Counted from the first letter of the stretch, positions 11,175-20,695 are shown. The stretch is DNA of 64,000 bases from Ignavibacteriales bacterium (GCA_003538625.1 DPRR01000045.1:271883-335882); one strand, 5' to 3'. Made by a program: numbers and translations. The notes: generated from the sequence alone by a model not told the origin.

Positions 11175-12443
11175 CTAAACCTTAAATGCTTTCTCCATCA
11201 TTGCTTGTTGCGTTTTTGAAATTCCATAATCAGATGCAATTGTTTTCCACTCACTAACTTTACTTTTAATATCATTAATTATTTTTCCCGCCTCATCTTT
11301 TTTCAATCGAAAATCCTCAGCCACCTCTAATGCTAAATCATATTCCAATGAATTATCATTTTCTGAAATATTAAGGCTCAACCCTGTTCCCATCTCATTT
11401 GGATTTATATCAAATGCCGGTGAAAGTATCCATCCCTTCTCCGTCAATATAAATCCGTGATTTCTCAAGTGATCATCCGTATTTGAAACACTTATACTAA
11501 ATACAATTCTCTTCCATAATTCTTTCAGGTCTTTATTTACTCTCGCACCACTCTTACTTAAAAACTCTACCAATTCAAGGTAACTCGCACTTGCATGTTC
11601 ATCTCTATTGTCTGTATATCCAAGCATGGTCATTGCCGAAGCATAATGTATCCTATTATTTTTTTCTCTGTCAAATCTCTTAACTAAGAAAGTATAATAT
11701 CGGTTTGCGAATTTTTCTATCTTTGCTTCTGCTACTTTCAATCCAGATTGTAGAGCTAAATTATGTACAACCATTTCCCAACCACCAACATCTTTTGTAT
11801 CATTTATACTTGGGAATTTTGCTATCCATAAATCACCATTATTATCCATTACACTTGCTTTAGGACGTGCGCCACCTAGCGATGAACCTGGCGCCATTAA
11901 TATATTCAACCATTTTTGATGTTCCGAATCAATTATATCATTATCTTTTTCATATCTTAAACTGGCCTCTTGTAGTTCATTCATATATGTCCAGGGCGGT
12001 GCTGCAAGCGATCTATCTTGATTTAGAAATTGTCCGTCTTCGCTCATTTTAAATCTCAATCCACCTGCTCTGTTCTCATCAAATACACCTAACAGAAAGT
12101 CTGATTCCATTAAAGTTTTTTCTTGCCTCTTCTCCTCTTTTGCAAGTATTGCTTCGCGCCTTTTCATCAATGCTCTTCCCCAACGATCTGGTGATGAATC
12201 TAGAAAAATTCCGAAATTACTTTTCTGATTATCTAAAAATTGCGGACCCGTATAAAGTCTAAGGTCCGGGTCAATAACCTGCGCGTATTTTGATTTCAGC
12301 CACCCTTCCGAATATTCAAAAGAAAAAATTTCATTGCCTCTTACTATAGTTGAATATAGTTTTCCCAATAAAGTTGGGTTTACTTTTAATCCCTTCCAAT
12401 CAGCATAAACAAATATTTCTTTTCGCCTTTCTGTCTTTGCCAT
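11175..12443 (-). CDS. hipA: HipA-family serine/threonine kinase toxin
   Basis: A 422-residue protein with HipA architecture. The N-terminal subdomain (about 10-115) includes YTGPQFLDNQKSNFGIFLDSSPDRWGR, typical of HipA_N. The kinase core has the Gly-rich loop GSSLGGARPKA followed by the ATP lysine strand LWIAKFPS, the catalytic SNTDDHLRNH with D323, and the metal-binding DIN of SPAFDINP. HipA kinases phosphorylate aminoacyl-tRNA synthetases such as GltX and induce growth arrest; the target here is unknown. The Ser-Ser loop could be the autophosphorylation site. The gene starts 3 nt after the HipB-like stop, so the two are co-translated. All key residues appear intact. Confidence 0.92.
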   Translation of the reverse strand: MAKTERRKEIFVYADWKGLKVNPTLLGKLYSTIVRGNEIFSFEYSEGWLKSKYAQVIDPDLRLYTGPQFLDNQKSNFGIFLDSSPDRWGRALMKRREAILAKEEKRQEKTLMESDFLLGVFDENRAGGLRFKMSEDGQFLNQDRSLAAPPWTYMNELQEASLRYEKDNDIIDSEHQKWLNILMAPGSSLGGARPKASVMDNNGDLWIAKFPSINDTKDVGGWEMVVHNLALQSGLKVAEAKIEKFANRYYTFLVKRFDREKNNRIHYASAMTMLGYTDNRDEHASASYLELVEFLSKSGARVNKDLKELWKRIVFSISVSNTDDHLRNHGFILTEKGWILSPAFDINPNEMGTGLSLNISENDNSLEYDLALEVAEDFRLKKDEAGKIINDIKSKVSEWKTIASDYGISKTQQAMMEKAFKV

Positions 12444-12446
12444 GGC

Positions 12447-12749
12447 TTATTCCTTTTTATCTCTTTTTGGAGCTCTCTCTTTTGCAGTCAATTCAGCATC
12501 TTGAAGCTTTCTACCCAAAGTATCATCTTTTGCCACTTTCAACAAATCTTCTGCTAAACCAAGTACCGCAAGTACTTGAATATAATTTCTTATACTTACG
12601 TTGGGACGTCCTCTTTCAATTTCATATAGTGTAGTTCTCCCAATGCCTGCCCTTTCAGCTATTTGTTTTGTGCTAAGTTTCCTCCTTAGTCGTGCGAGTT
12701 TAATATTTTCTCCAAGCACCTCTAAGATTTTGTCTATTTTATATGTCAC
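12447..12749 (-). CDS. hipB: HipB-like helix-turn-helix antitoxin/repressor
   Basis: A 100-residue XRE-type regulator: residues about 12-68 form the five-helix HTH (LARLRRKLSTKQIAERAGIGRTTLYEIERGRPNVSIRNYIQVL), followed by a charged C-terminal tail (TAKERAPKRDKKE). It begins with GTG at 12749, preceded by an AAAGGCAAAG element. It lies directly upstream of hipA in the same direction and would repress the operon through the palindromes at 12761-12826 and neutralise HipA. The tail is longer than the E. coli HipB end and may be the degradation-prone, toxin-contacting part. Confidence 0.9.
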   Translation of the reverse strand: MTYKIDKILEVLGENIKLARLRRKLSTKQIAERAGIGRTTLYEIERGRPNVSIRNYIQVLAVLGLAEDLLKVAKDDTLGRKLQDAELTAKERAPKRDKKE

Positions 12750-12760
12750 TTTACTTTGCC

Positions 12761-12826
12761 TTTCATAATGTTTGTTATACCGAACAAATATACATATTTT
12801 TGTTCATTATAGTGAACATTATGAAA
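12761..12826. promoter_or_regulatory. hipBA operator region: two palindromes nested in a long inverted repeat
   Basis: Upstream of hipB are TTTGTT-ATACCG-AACAAA (12771-12788) and TGTTCA-TTATAG-TGAACA (12801-12818), two 18-bp palindromes with 6-nt centres whose midpoints are 30 bp apart, about three helical turns. Both sit within a perfect 12-bp inverted repeat, TTTCATAATGTT (12761-12772) and AACATTATGAAA (12815-12826). The arrangement suits cooperative binding of two HipB dimers over the promoter. The repeats are seen directly; the binding protein is inferred. Confidence 0.7.
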
Positions 12827-12911
12827 AAATTTTGAAGAGTAAAAAACGTGTTAATAAACTTAATAAACCTATTACTCGAATTTCTTTAATAAATTGATCT
12901 GCCACACATTT

Positions 12912-12933
12912 AAATCCTGATTATTCGGGATTT
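12912..12933. terminator. Hairpin between hipBA promoter and the symporter operon end
   Basis: AAATCCTGA / TCGGGATTT, a 9-bp stem including one G-T pair with a 4-nt loop. The T-run (TTTTTTAG) follows on the + strand; on the - strand, where the symporter operon ends at 13058, the T-run is missing. Probably the operon terminator, but weak for that orientation. The rest of 12834-13057 is AT-rich with nothing recognised. Confidence 0.4.
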
Positions 12934-13057
12934 TTTAGTTTACGTTAGAATATTAGGTTTACATAAATTAATTCATCCAAGACACATATCCTTTATATCG
13001 GTAGGACTAATCATCTCTCTAATCTTTTAAGCGACCCAATCAAAACAGAAATAGAGT

Positions 13058-14656
13058 TTACCTGAATATCCACCAGAGTGAAACCAGTACAAAAACTAAA
13101 AGAACCGAAAAACCAATGTTTATTTTTGTCCAGCGATCTGTAATGACAACTGTGTTTCTATGATATATCATTCCGAATAGCTTTTCATTTGTTGGTTTTT
13201 CAGTCGCAAGACTAACAAATATTAAAACAGCAGATGAAAAGATGAAAAGAAATATTGCAAAATGCAGAAAGTTTATTGAAGCGATATTGTGTAATAATGT
13301 ATTTGATAATGGTTCTATTTTATTTTGGATTTCAATTACTAACCTGAATCCGCCCAAGAATAAACCTGTTAATAAAGATGCAAGAGCACCTTTGCCGTTT
13401 ACCCATTTCCAGAAAATACCAAACAGAAATATTGCTGCTATTGGCGGTGATAAATAAGCCTGTACACTTTGAAGGTATACATACATTCTGTCATCACTTA
13501 ATATTCCGATAAAGGGAATCCATAATAATCCCAACAAGATCATAACCCCGGTCGAAAATCTTCCAAATGCGACAGTAGATTTTTCATCAGCATTAGGTTT
13601 TATTTTTTTATATATGTCTATTGTTAATAGAGTTGAAGTTGAATTAAACATTGCACTTAGAGAAGACATTAACGCAGCAAGTAGACCAGCAACTACTAAT
13701 CCTTTTAAGCCTGATGGAAGAAGATTGGTTACTAACCATGCATATGCTTTATCACCACTTACGTTTCCATCCGAGATATGGAACGCAATTATGCCCGGAA
13801 GAATAAGAATAAAAACAGGAAGAATTTTTAAAAATCCAGCAAGGATTGTTCCGCTTTGAGCATTAGTTAGATTTTTTGCACTTAGTACCCGCTGAACGAT
13901 ATATTGATCTGTACACCAATACCAGATTCCAATTATGGGTGCACCAAAAATAATTCCTGTCCAGGGAAAATCAGGATCGCTTAAAGGTTTAAACATACTC
14001 CAGAAATCAACAGGAGTATTTGCAACTAAATTATCCCAACCCCCTGCTCTATCCAACCCGATTAAAGTAAGAGCGATTGATCCGCCGATTAAAATTATTG
14101 TCTGAACAAGATCAGTATAAATAACAGCCGATAATCCGCCCATTAAAGTATAAAGACCCGTAATCAAAACAATTACTACTGCCGAAGTGACCATATCCCA
14201 TCCAACAACAGCATTAAGTAAAATTCCACCCGCATAAAGCGCGATAGAAATTTTTGTTAACACATAACCAATAATGGAAATAATGCTAAGATAATATCGT
14301 GAGGCAGTGTTGTATCTTTTTTCTACGAATTCCGGCATTGTAAACACACCGGATTTTAAATAGAATGGAGTAAATACCCATCCGAGCAACAGCAAGATTA
14401 GACAGGCAAGCCATTCAAAATGCCCAACTGCTAAACCAGATTTTGACCCGGTTCCTGCAAGCCCAATAAAATGTTCACTTGAAATGTTTGTTGCGAATAA
14501 TGATGCCCCGATTGCAATCCAGCCAATGCTTCTGCCTGCTAGAAAATATTCTTCGCTGTTTTTGCTTTTTTTTCTAAAATAAAATCCAATAGATAAAACG
14601 ATGATGATATAAACTATAATTATTCCGGCATCAAGTGTACTTAGGTTTGCAGCCAT
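13058..14656 (-). CDS. Sodium/solute symporter (SSS family, sugar-type)
   Basis: A 532-residue membrane protein with about 13-14 helices. Family signatures are the N-terminal FRKKSKNSEEYFLAGRSIGWIAIGASLFATNISSEHFIGLAGTG, typical of SglT-like sodium/galactose or glucose symporters, and SAMFNSTSTLLTIDIYKKI containing the Na2-site Ser/Thr residues. It would import a sugar or similar solute with Na+. It is the last gene of the leftward operon headed by the HlyD-like gene, 69 nt after the second CotH gene. It is a clear paralogue of the symporter at 36742-38370, with the same N-terminal length. Substrate unknown. Confidence 0.9.
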   Translation of the reverse strand: MAANLSTLDAGIIIVYIIIVLSIGFYFRKKSKNSEEYFLAGRSIGWIAIGASLFATNISSEHFIGLAGTGSKSGLAVGHFEWLACLILLLLGWVFTPFYLKSGVFTMPEFVEKRYNTASRYYLSIISIIGYVLTKISIALYAGGILLNAVVGWDMVTSAVVIVLITGLYTLMGGLSAVIYTDLVQTIILIGGSIALTLIGLDRAGGWDNLVANTPVDFWSMFKPLSDPDFPWTGIIFGAPIIGIWYWCTDQYIVQRVLSAKNLTNAQSGTILAGFLKILPVFILILPGIIAFHISDGNVSGDKAYAWLVTNLLPSGLKGLVVAGLLAALMSSLSAMFNSTSTLLTIDIYKKIKPNADEKSTVAFGRFSTGVMILLGLLWIPFIGILSDDRMYVYLQSVQAYLSPPIAAIFLFGIFWKWVNGKGALASLLTGLFLGGFRLVIEIQNKIEPLSNTLLHNIASINFLHFAIFLFIFSSAVLIFVSLATEKPTNEKLFGMIYHRNTVVITDRWTKINIGFSVLLVFVLVSLWWIFR

Positions 14657-14725
14657 AACTTATACTCGTTTTTGTTAAAGTCTGATATCGAAAGATTTTA
14701 ATTTTCGAATAGGTTTTGCATTACG

Positions 14726-16462
14726 TTATTGTAATAAGATCATTTTTTTTGTTTGAATGAAATTACCTGATGTTAATTGATAGAAATATATGCCGCTTGG
14801 CAAGCCCTCAGCATTCCATTCTATCTCATAACTTCCTGCTGATTTATTCTCATTAACTAATAATGCAACTTCCTTTCCAAGTATATCAAATATTTTGAGT
14901 TGCACCCGAGACCCTTCCTCCCCGGGCTCCGATCGGGATGACAGGACAACATTAGGAATACTAAAACTAATTTTTGTGCTGGGATTAAAAGGATTCGGGT
15001 AGTTTTGTTTAAGTGAAAACTCAACTGGAATTTCCGTAAGAGTATCATCAACATCAGTGGGTTCTCCAATCATATTTAGATTCATCCAGTTTAAACGAAA
15101 AGTTATCCAGTTTTTTAAATATGATATTTCCTGTTGATAGGTTTGACCAACAAAGTAATTTGGCCAGATCCATTGACCAAGTACAGGCCATTTCTCAAAA
15201 TTTCTGGTTTTTGACTCATCAAGTAACGTTGTAAGCGAATCAATATATCCAAGAATGCTTTGTGTATTTAATTTTTCATTTTTAACCACTTGCCATCTTG
15301 CATAAACTTTATTCCTAAAACTAACATCATCAAATAGTCTCCTCCACCAGCTTGGCGTCAGGAAAGGTTCATCTACAGGCATGTTTTGATAATTGGTTAG
15401 AAATTCAAGCTGCCAACCTGTAGTTAACCAGCCATCGTAATAGTTTGAATTTCCAAATCCCAGATTGAAATCCCAAACAGGACCCGCAAATATTTTGGGG
15501 TTTCGGCTGTCTCTGTCCTTATACAGATAAGTGCTTAGTCTGTAACTATCAACATTTTTTGCAACTTCATTAGTCAGAAAAAAATCGACAAATGAATCTG
15601 TATCAATAAACTTTGGGTAACCTGTTGCCGTATCGGCGATATTTGAACCATACTTCATTAAAGTTTCAAAATTAAATATTTTATGTTGTATATAAGTTTT
15701 TTGTTCAGAAACTATTTCATCGGGCTTGGGATAATGATATTGATAAAAAACAGCATAGGATGACTGTGGGTTAGGCAGATAGTTTGAATACCATCCATCA
15801 TTATTTTCTCCATCAGTTTTATCAATTTTAATAATATATCCGCCTGTAAGTGCATCTCCGGAAATATCTGTTGGATTTAATTTTTTAATATTTACTCTAT
15901 TGGCATCCCTTTTTACTTTTTCAAATAGAACATAGACTCCAATGTATTCACCATTCAGCACTACTTCACAGAATTTAGAACGACTGGCATATCTGTTAAG
16001 ATCATTTGATATTCTATATGCCAGAACATCACGCATTAAGGATTTATCATTATAGGGTGCAAAAAGAATCCAATCACTTTCTTCAGGAAAATTTATAAGG
16101 GATACTGCAAGATCATTACCAGCAGAATCTCTGGTCTCAAATGCATATTGCTTTTTAGGAAACCATTGAGAAGTTGAACCGCGTACTTCGATCCCGACCT
16201 GACCATCATAATTATTGAAAGGGTCTGTTAGAAAATTTCTTACACCTTCTCCATTATAAATAATTCCCATATCTGCAGTAATCTTAATTTCATCAGGAAT
16301 GATTTGTCCGTTTGTGTTAATTACAACGATGGGAAGATTTGAAGAAGTAAACTCGACTAAGTTATTTCCGTTTAACGAATTATTTGAATAATTGTCTTGC
16401 TGGCAAATTACAAGACCGCTTAAAAGAAGAAAGACTGTAACTGTTTTTATGAAATTTTTCAT
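14726..16462 (-). CDS. Secreted CotH-family kinase-like protein with T9SS sorting domain
   Basis: A 578-residue exported protein: signal peptide 1-20 (FIKTVTVFLLLSGLVICQ), a CotH kinase domain about 45-460, and a T9SS C-terminal sorting domain about 480-578 (QNYPNPFNPSTKISF...SGIYFYQLTSGNF). CotH proteins are atypical protein kinases first described in Bacillus spore coats; the family's RGSTSQWFPKKQYAFE segment, the KxxL/Arg region and the acidic GPVWDFNLGFGN motif are all visible. Substrates would lie outside the cell. The start overlaps the stop of the larger CotH gene (ATGA), so the pair is translationally coupled. The sorting domain has an unusual 12-15 residue insertion (SSRSEPGEEGSR), encoded by a palindromic repeat. 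Confidence 0.85.
   Translation of the reverse strand: MKNFIKTVTVFLLLSGLVICQQDNYSNNSLNGNNLVEFTSSNLPIVVINTNGQIIPDEIKITADMGIIYNGEGVRNFLTDPFNNYDGQVGIEVRGSTSQWFPKKQYAFETRDSAGNDLAVSLINFPEESDWILFAPYNDKSLMRDVLAYRISNDLNRYASRSKFCEVVLNGEYIGVYVLFEKVKRDANRVNIKKLNPTDISGDALTGGYIIKIDKTDGENNDGWYSNYLPNPQSSYAVFYQYHYPKPDEIVSEQKTYIQHKIFNFETLMKYGSNIADTATGYPKFIDTDSFVDFFLTNEVAKNVDSYRLSTYLYKDRDSRNPKIFAGPVWDFNLGFGNSNYYDGWLTTGWQLEFLTNYQNMPVDEPFLTPSWWRRLFDDVSFRNKVYARWQVVKNEKLNTQSILGYIDSLTTLLDESKTRNFEKWPVLGQWIWPNYFVGQTYQQEISYLKNWITFRLNWMNLNMIGEPTDVDDTLTEIPVEFSLKQNYPNPFNPSTKISFSIPNVVLSSRSEPGEEGSRVQLKIFDILGKEVALLVNENKSAGSYEIEWNAEGLPSGIYFYQLTSGNFIQTKKMILLQ
14905..14943 (-). repeat. Short palindromic (REP-like) element inside the coding sequence of the smaller CotH gene
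   Basis: Reading leftward the DNA is TGTCATCCCGATCGGAGCCC followed by a G-rich stretch ending GGGTCTCGGG. It resembles the GTCATCCCGA-type dispersed palindromes common in this bacterial lineage and contains complementary CCCGA/TCGGG arms. It lies in frame, between the SIPN and VQLKIFDILG segments of the sorting domain, where the other sorting domains in the window have only 3-5 residues. GC content is far above the neighbouring sequence. Confidence 0.6.
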
Positions 16463-19400
16463 TTGAGTAAAATTAATTTTTTAGTGTTTATAAAATTTTC
16501 TGCCTTAATTCTATAAAAATATACGCCGCTCGATAATCCCGTTCCCTCAAATATTACCTGATATGTTCCCGGATTTTTTAATTCTTCAACAAGTGTTTTC
16601 ACTTCGTTGCCTAACACATCATAAACTTTTAGTGAAACAAAGGATGTTTTAGGAATTGAATATTTAATTGCGGTAACCGGGTTAAATGGATTTGGAAAAT
16701 TTTGCATTAGAGAATATTCATCTGGGATTAGATCTCTATCTTCCGGTACGTTTACAAAAACATCATTAACGCTTCCGGGTGTTCCGTATCCATTTGAAGC
16801 TGCCCAATTTTGAGGTAAGTGATTATCATAATCCGGGTTTATTAAAGCTAACGTTGGTCCGTTTCCATCAGCCTCTTCCGGCCAGGGTGCCGCATCATCA
16901 TAAGTAAGTGAATCAATTACATTTAAGTTTTGATCGAGCAGCATCAATAACTCACCGCCGCCGCTTAAACCAAAATCAAAATTACCAATGTAGTTTGTTA
17001 CATCCGGAAAAAGTGGATGAAACAAAGTATCATCACTGCAAAGAACAATAAAGCCTCGTGGACCAAGAATAGTTCCCGCCGGAATACTGTAATTATGAAT
17101 TTCTTCTGAATCTCTGAATATCCAGCCGGAAATGTTAACCGAAGTATCGCTGTTATTATAAAATTCAATCCAATCCTGTGGATTAAATGTTAAAGATGAA
17201 TTATAATTTATTTCATTAATAACAACTTTGGGTATACTGTAACCGGTATCTAATTCAAATACCGCATTTAATACCGTGTTACCTGTTATTGTAATTATAA
17301 TGGTATCCTGAGTTGATTGCATTGTGCCTTCCCACTTTACGAAGCGATACCCTCTTTTAGGTTGAGCAATAATTGTAATCGGAATTCCATTAAAATAATT
17401 TCCGTACCAGGATGGTGTTTTTAGCAACAGTGAGTTTAGTTTTACTGTTCCTTTTGAAGTATCTGATAATGAAATATAAACTGCAGATAAAGAACCTAAA
17501 CCAAATTTTTGTGTAAAATGATTTCTCATAAATGGAATTCTCTGATTGGCAAAATTTCTTATTACCTGAATATTTTGCTGCCATTGGGTTAGATCAAATT
17601 GATTCCATCTTTGACCGTGTCTTGTTATTTCCGGTTCAATCTTAGATGCAATAGAATTTATTTTATTAATTACTTCTGATGGTTTAAAAACTGTGTTTGA
17701 TAGATCTGCAAAGCAATTAATAAAGTCATTCCTGAATGATTGATTTAATAATAATTTTCTTAAGAACAATGTTGACCAGGGTGGATTCGGCCAGCCGGGT
17801 CCATTTGGTTCTAATGCAAATTCCAGTGTGTTATATTGAAATGAATTTGAATCCCAAATACCATAACCAAAATCTGTATCAAATAAAATCCAGCGCCATT
17901 TCCCTGTCCCTGATTTTCGCCAGTACTTAATATTACTTCCGGGCCAGTCTCTGTTATCAAAATAGATCTGGGCTACAAAGTACCGGATAAAATTATCCAC
18001 ATCCATCTTAGTCTTAACGTATTCATAGTTTTCAGGTACAGACATACTATTATTTTCTATGAATGAATGTAATGCCATATAGTCGGCGCTGTCGCCGTTA
18101 ACTACCTGACCAAAATATTCAAGTATATCTAAACTATCGGGGTCTACATTATGATGCTGTGCTATAAAATGTTCGTTTACTTTTTCTCTGATATTCTGGA
18201 TTCCCCAGTACTCGCCATTAATAAATAAAATTGCCGGGCGATAATTCTGTTTATCAATATCAATCCCATCAACAAGGCTAGTCATAAATGCATCTCTTAA
18301 CATTGTCGATGTCCAATCGTTACCGCTATTACGCAGCACGAAAGATTCATATTCAGTAAAGGGAAGTTCATCGAATAGTTTATAGATTAAGGAATTGTAA
18401 CCGTACTGCCCGCGTGCAAATAGAGCGAATGATTTTTGCGCATTACCGCGACTCCAGCCGCCAAAAATCTTAATGCCCATATCAATCCCAAAAGCATTAT
18501 CACCATTGGGTTCATACAATTCAATATGCGCTGGTCTTTCCCAATCTTTCCAAAAGTTAGCGCCAAAATATGGAAATGAAGGCTCTGCACTATCACCCAT
18601 TGCATAAATACCGTAATCTTCATCAAATAAATTTTTAGGATCGGTTGATAGCGAAACTACTGTAAGTGCCGTAGAAAAATTAATAAAATAAGTATTAGTT
18701 AATGTTTTACTTGGTAAAAATCCCGTTTTAAAAGATTTGGCTTTTAAGACTTTTGTTGAATTTATTTGTATAGGATTTGAATAAACCGGTGAAGATTCAA
18801 CTGGTTCAGATCCATCAAGAGTGTAATGAATAACGTCATTTACAGTCCCGGGTGTAATGTTTATACTAACGCTGCCTGAATAAAACCCTCCATCTAGTGA
18901 AACTGCCGGTTCCATAATTGTTCCGGAAAATCCTTGTGTAGTATTACTATCTCCTGGAGTAGCTGTTGAGAATAAAAACCAATTAATACTTCCATCAGGT
19001 TGTCTTCCATACGATACGTCAGTACTGATATTACTGAATGTAACCTGATCGGCAATTATGTTTTGTGGATTGGTTAATACAAGTGTTTCTCCATTTGCAC
19101 TTAATTTAAAATTAGTATGCAAAAACTTATTGGGTAAAACAAGAATTGGATTTGTTCCATGCGGATTTGGCGGAACCACATCCATACCTAATGTTAAAAA
19201 AGGGATTAATGTCAGATCGGATGAACCAGTACCGTAATTGTGTACCTGAATTGCAATAACATTATTTCCATTTTGTAAAAGTGATTGAAAATTTTGGATT
19301 ATATAAGTTTTTGGTAATCCTCCGAATACAATCAACGGCTCTGTGTAATTTGTTGCAGATTGATTATATGCCGGCGGAATATTGACTGTTCCAATATTTT

Positions 19401-20001
19401 CACGGGCAATCTCAACCCCGTTTATGTAAGCAACAAATGCATCATCAAAATCAACATGAAGAACCGCCATTTTTATATCATTCATATTATCAACGGAAAA
19501 TATCTTTCTTACATAAACTGAATTAACCGCAGGAACAATTGTGGAATCATCACCATCGCCGTAGCCAAATCCACTGGGACCGGTTAACCAAAGCTGATCA
19601 TCAAATTCTAAATTTTTCCAATTAACAGGAGGTTCACTTGTTCCTAATTTATATTTCCAATCATCTCCCCAATCGATCACAGTTTCCCAATGTTTTATAT
19701 AATCAGTTCTGTTTTTATCACTAGCAAAAATCAGGAGATGGTCTTTTGAAGTGATCGAAAAGGATGGCAGAATCCATTTATACAGATCGTTTATATCATC
19801 GGATAATCCAAAACCACCAAGATCAATATTTGTTTCTTCCTGATTAAATATTTCTATCCAATCGGAATAATCTCCATCTTCATCCGGAATAGTAAAACCA
19901 TTTGAAGCCATAATTTCATTAATAAAAACCTGCTGCGCTTCTGCAAAATTTATTGATAAAAAAACGATCAGAACAATTAATATTGAAATAAAATTTTTCA
20001 T
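16459..20001 (-). CDS. Large secreted CotH-kinase protein with lamin-tail domains and T9SS sorting domain
   Basis: About 1180 residues; start chosen at the ATG at 20001 (signal peptide MKNFISILIVLIVFLSINFAEA, GAAAG ahead) rather than an upstream ATG lacking one. In order: first half of a lamin-tail (LTD) domain about 24-95; an inserted jelly-roll-like domain about 100-290; the second half of that LTD (LHTNFKLSANGETLVL...VSYGRQPDGS) to about 360; a chitobiase C-terminal-like Ig domain about 370-440 (IHYTLDGSEP); a CotH kinase domain about 480-840 with LFDTDFGYG; an InlB-type repeat (RGYRFVKWEG); a second LTD (VVINEINYNSS); and a T9SS tail. Probably a cell-surface or extracellular kinase. Overlaps the next gene by 4 nt. 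Confidence 0.85.
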   Translation of the reverse strand: MKNFISILIVLIVFLSINFAEAQQVFINEIMASNGFTIPDEDGDYSDWIEIFNQEETNIDLGGFGLSDDINDLYKWILPSFSITSKDHLLIFASDKNRTDYIKHWETVIDWGDDWKYKLGTSEPPVNWKNLEFDDQLWLTGPSGFGYGDGDDSTIVPAVNSVYVRKIFSVDNMNDIKMAVLHVDFDDAFVAYINGVEIARENIGTVNIPPAYNQSATNYTEPLIVFGGLPKTYIIQNFQSLLQNGNNVIAIQVHNYGTGSSDLTLIPFLTLGMDVVPPNPHGTNPILVLPNKFLHTNFKLSANGETLVLTNPQNIIADQVTFSNISTDVSYGRQPDGSINWFLFSTATPGDSNTTQGFSGTIMEPAVSLDGGFYSGSVSINITPGTVNDVIHYTLDGSEPVESSPVYSNPIQINSTKVLKAKSFKTGFLPSKTLTNTYFINFSTALTVVSLSTDPKNLFDEDYGIYAMGDSAEPSFPYFGANFWKDWERPAHIELYEPNGDNAFGIDMGIKIFGGWSRGNAQKSFALFARGQYGYNSLIYKLFDELPFTEYESFVLRNSGNDWTSTMLRDAFMTSLVDGIDIDKQNYRPAILFINGEYWGIQNIREKVNEHFIAQHHNVDPDSLDILEYFGQVVNGDSADYMALHSFIENNSMSVPENYEYVKTKMDVDNFIRYFVAQIYFDNRDWPGSNIKYWRKSGTGKWRWILFDTDFGYGIWDSNSFQYNTLEFALEPNGPGWPNPPWSTLFLRKLLLNQSFRNDFINCFADLSNTVFKPSEVINKINSIASKIEPEITRHGQRWNQFDLTQWQQNIQVIRNFANQRIPFMRNHFTQKFGLGSLSAVYISLSDTSKGTVKLNSLLLKTPSWYGNYFNGIPITIIAQPKRGYRFVKWEGTMQSTQDTIIITITGNTVLNAVFELDTGYSIPKVVINEINYNSSLTFNPQDWIEFYNNSDTSVNISGWIFRDSEEIHNYSIPAGTILGPRGFIVLCSDDTLFHPLFPDVTNYIGNFDFGLSGGGELLMLLDQNLNVIDSLTYDDAAPWPEEADGNGPTLALINPDYDNHLPQNWAASNGYGTPGSVNDVFVNVPEDRDLIPDEYSLMQNFPNPFNPVTAIKYSIPKTSFVSLKVYDVLGNEVKTLVEELKNPGTYQVIFEGTGLSSGVYFYRIKAENFINTKKLILLK

Positions 20002-20017
20002 GATTCTTTCATTAGAA

Positions 20018-20695
20018 TTAAAAACTTTCCTCATCAAAAAAGAGATTAACGTGATTAACACCTTTTGAATTCTTTAGTTCATTTACAAAAGCCGTAACAA
20101 ATTTTGCATCTTTAAGAATTATGTGATACGATAATTCAAGCGAATCATTTTCAATTAACGCTTTTGTGTTAATTAATTTGCTGCTTTTGCAGTACTTTTG
20201 AAATAATAATAAAAACGGCGCCTCCTGGTAACCGTCACTAGCTAAAAATGAAAATTGAAGAAGAAAATCTTTCTTTACAGGATTTACAGTATTTGTTTTT
20301 GTCAGAACGTATAAGATTATTCCGATAAAAACTGTGCTTGCTAAAGCCAAAGCGTGCAAGCCCACTCCGCTAGCCATTCCGATTGCTAAAGAAAAAAATA
20401 TAAAAATAATATCCTGTGTTTCTTTAATCGCTGTTCTGAATCTTATTATGGACATAGCACCAACTAACCCGAACGCCCTTGCAAGATTATTTCCGATCAC
20501 CATTATTACTACTGATGTAATTAATGAAAGAATTATTAATGAGTTAATAAATGAATATGAAATTCCCGGACCTTTATAAGTGCGACGGTAGATAAGTGAT
20601 ATCAGCAATCCGCAGATAAGTGAAATTAATAAGTTTTCAAAAACTTCACCGATTGACAACGAAACACTTAGTACATTTTGAAAATCATCCAGCAT
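20018..20695 (-). CDS. DUF4956 membrane protein
   Basis: 225 residues with four membrane helices in the first 140 (LLISLICGLLISLIY, SLIILSLITSVVIMVIG, IIFIFFSLAIGMASGVG, LALASTVFIGIILYVL) and a soluble C-terminal domain. The segment NNLARAFGLVGAMSIIRFRTAIKETQDIIFIFFSLAIGMA is the DUF4956 hallmark. The family has no assigned biochemical role but is frequently encoded next to VTC-domain and CotH proteins, as here. It starts 11 nt inside the VTC gene and ends 16 nt before the large CotH start, so the three are an operon. The soluble C-terminus resembles the small ACT-like/ferredoxin-like tail of MgtC-related proteins. Confidence 0.88.
   Translation of the reverse strand: MLDDFQNVLSVSLSIGEVFENLLISLICGLLISLIYRRTYKGPGISYSFINSLIILSLITSVVIMVIGNNLARAFGLVGAMSIIRFRTAIKETQDIIFIFFSLAIGMASGVGLHALALASTVFIGIILYVLTKTNTVNPVKKDFLLQFSFLASDGYQEAPFLLLFQKYCKSSKLINTKALIENDSLELSYHIILKDAKFVTAFVNELKNSKGVNHVNLFFDEESF

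Noticed and set aside
12350..12634. Open frame antisense to hipA/hipB
   Set aside because: Lies entirely over two well-supported genes and shows no independent features.
20002..20061. Longer N-terminus for the large CotH protein
   Set aside because: The extra 20 residues precede a complete signal peptide beginning at the ATG at 20001, which also has its own ribosome binding site.
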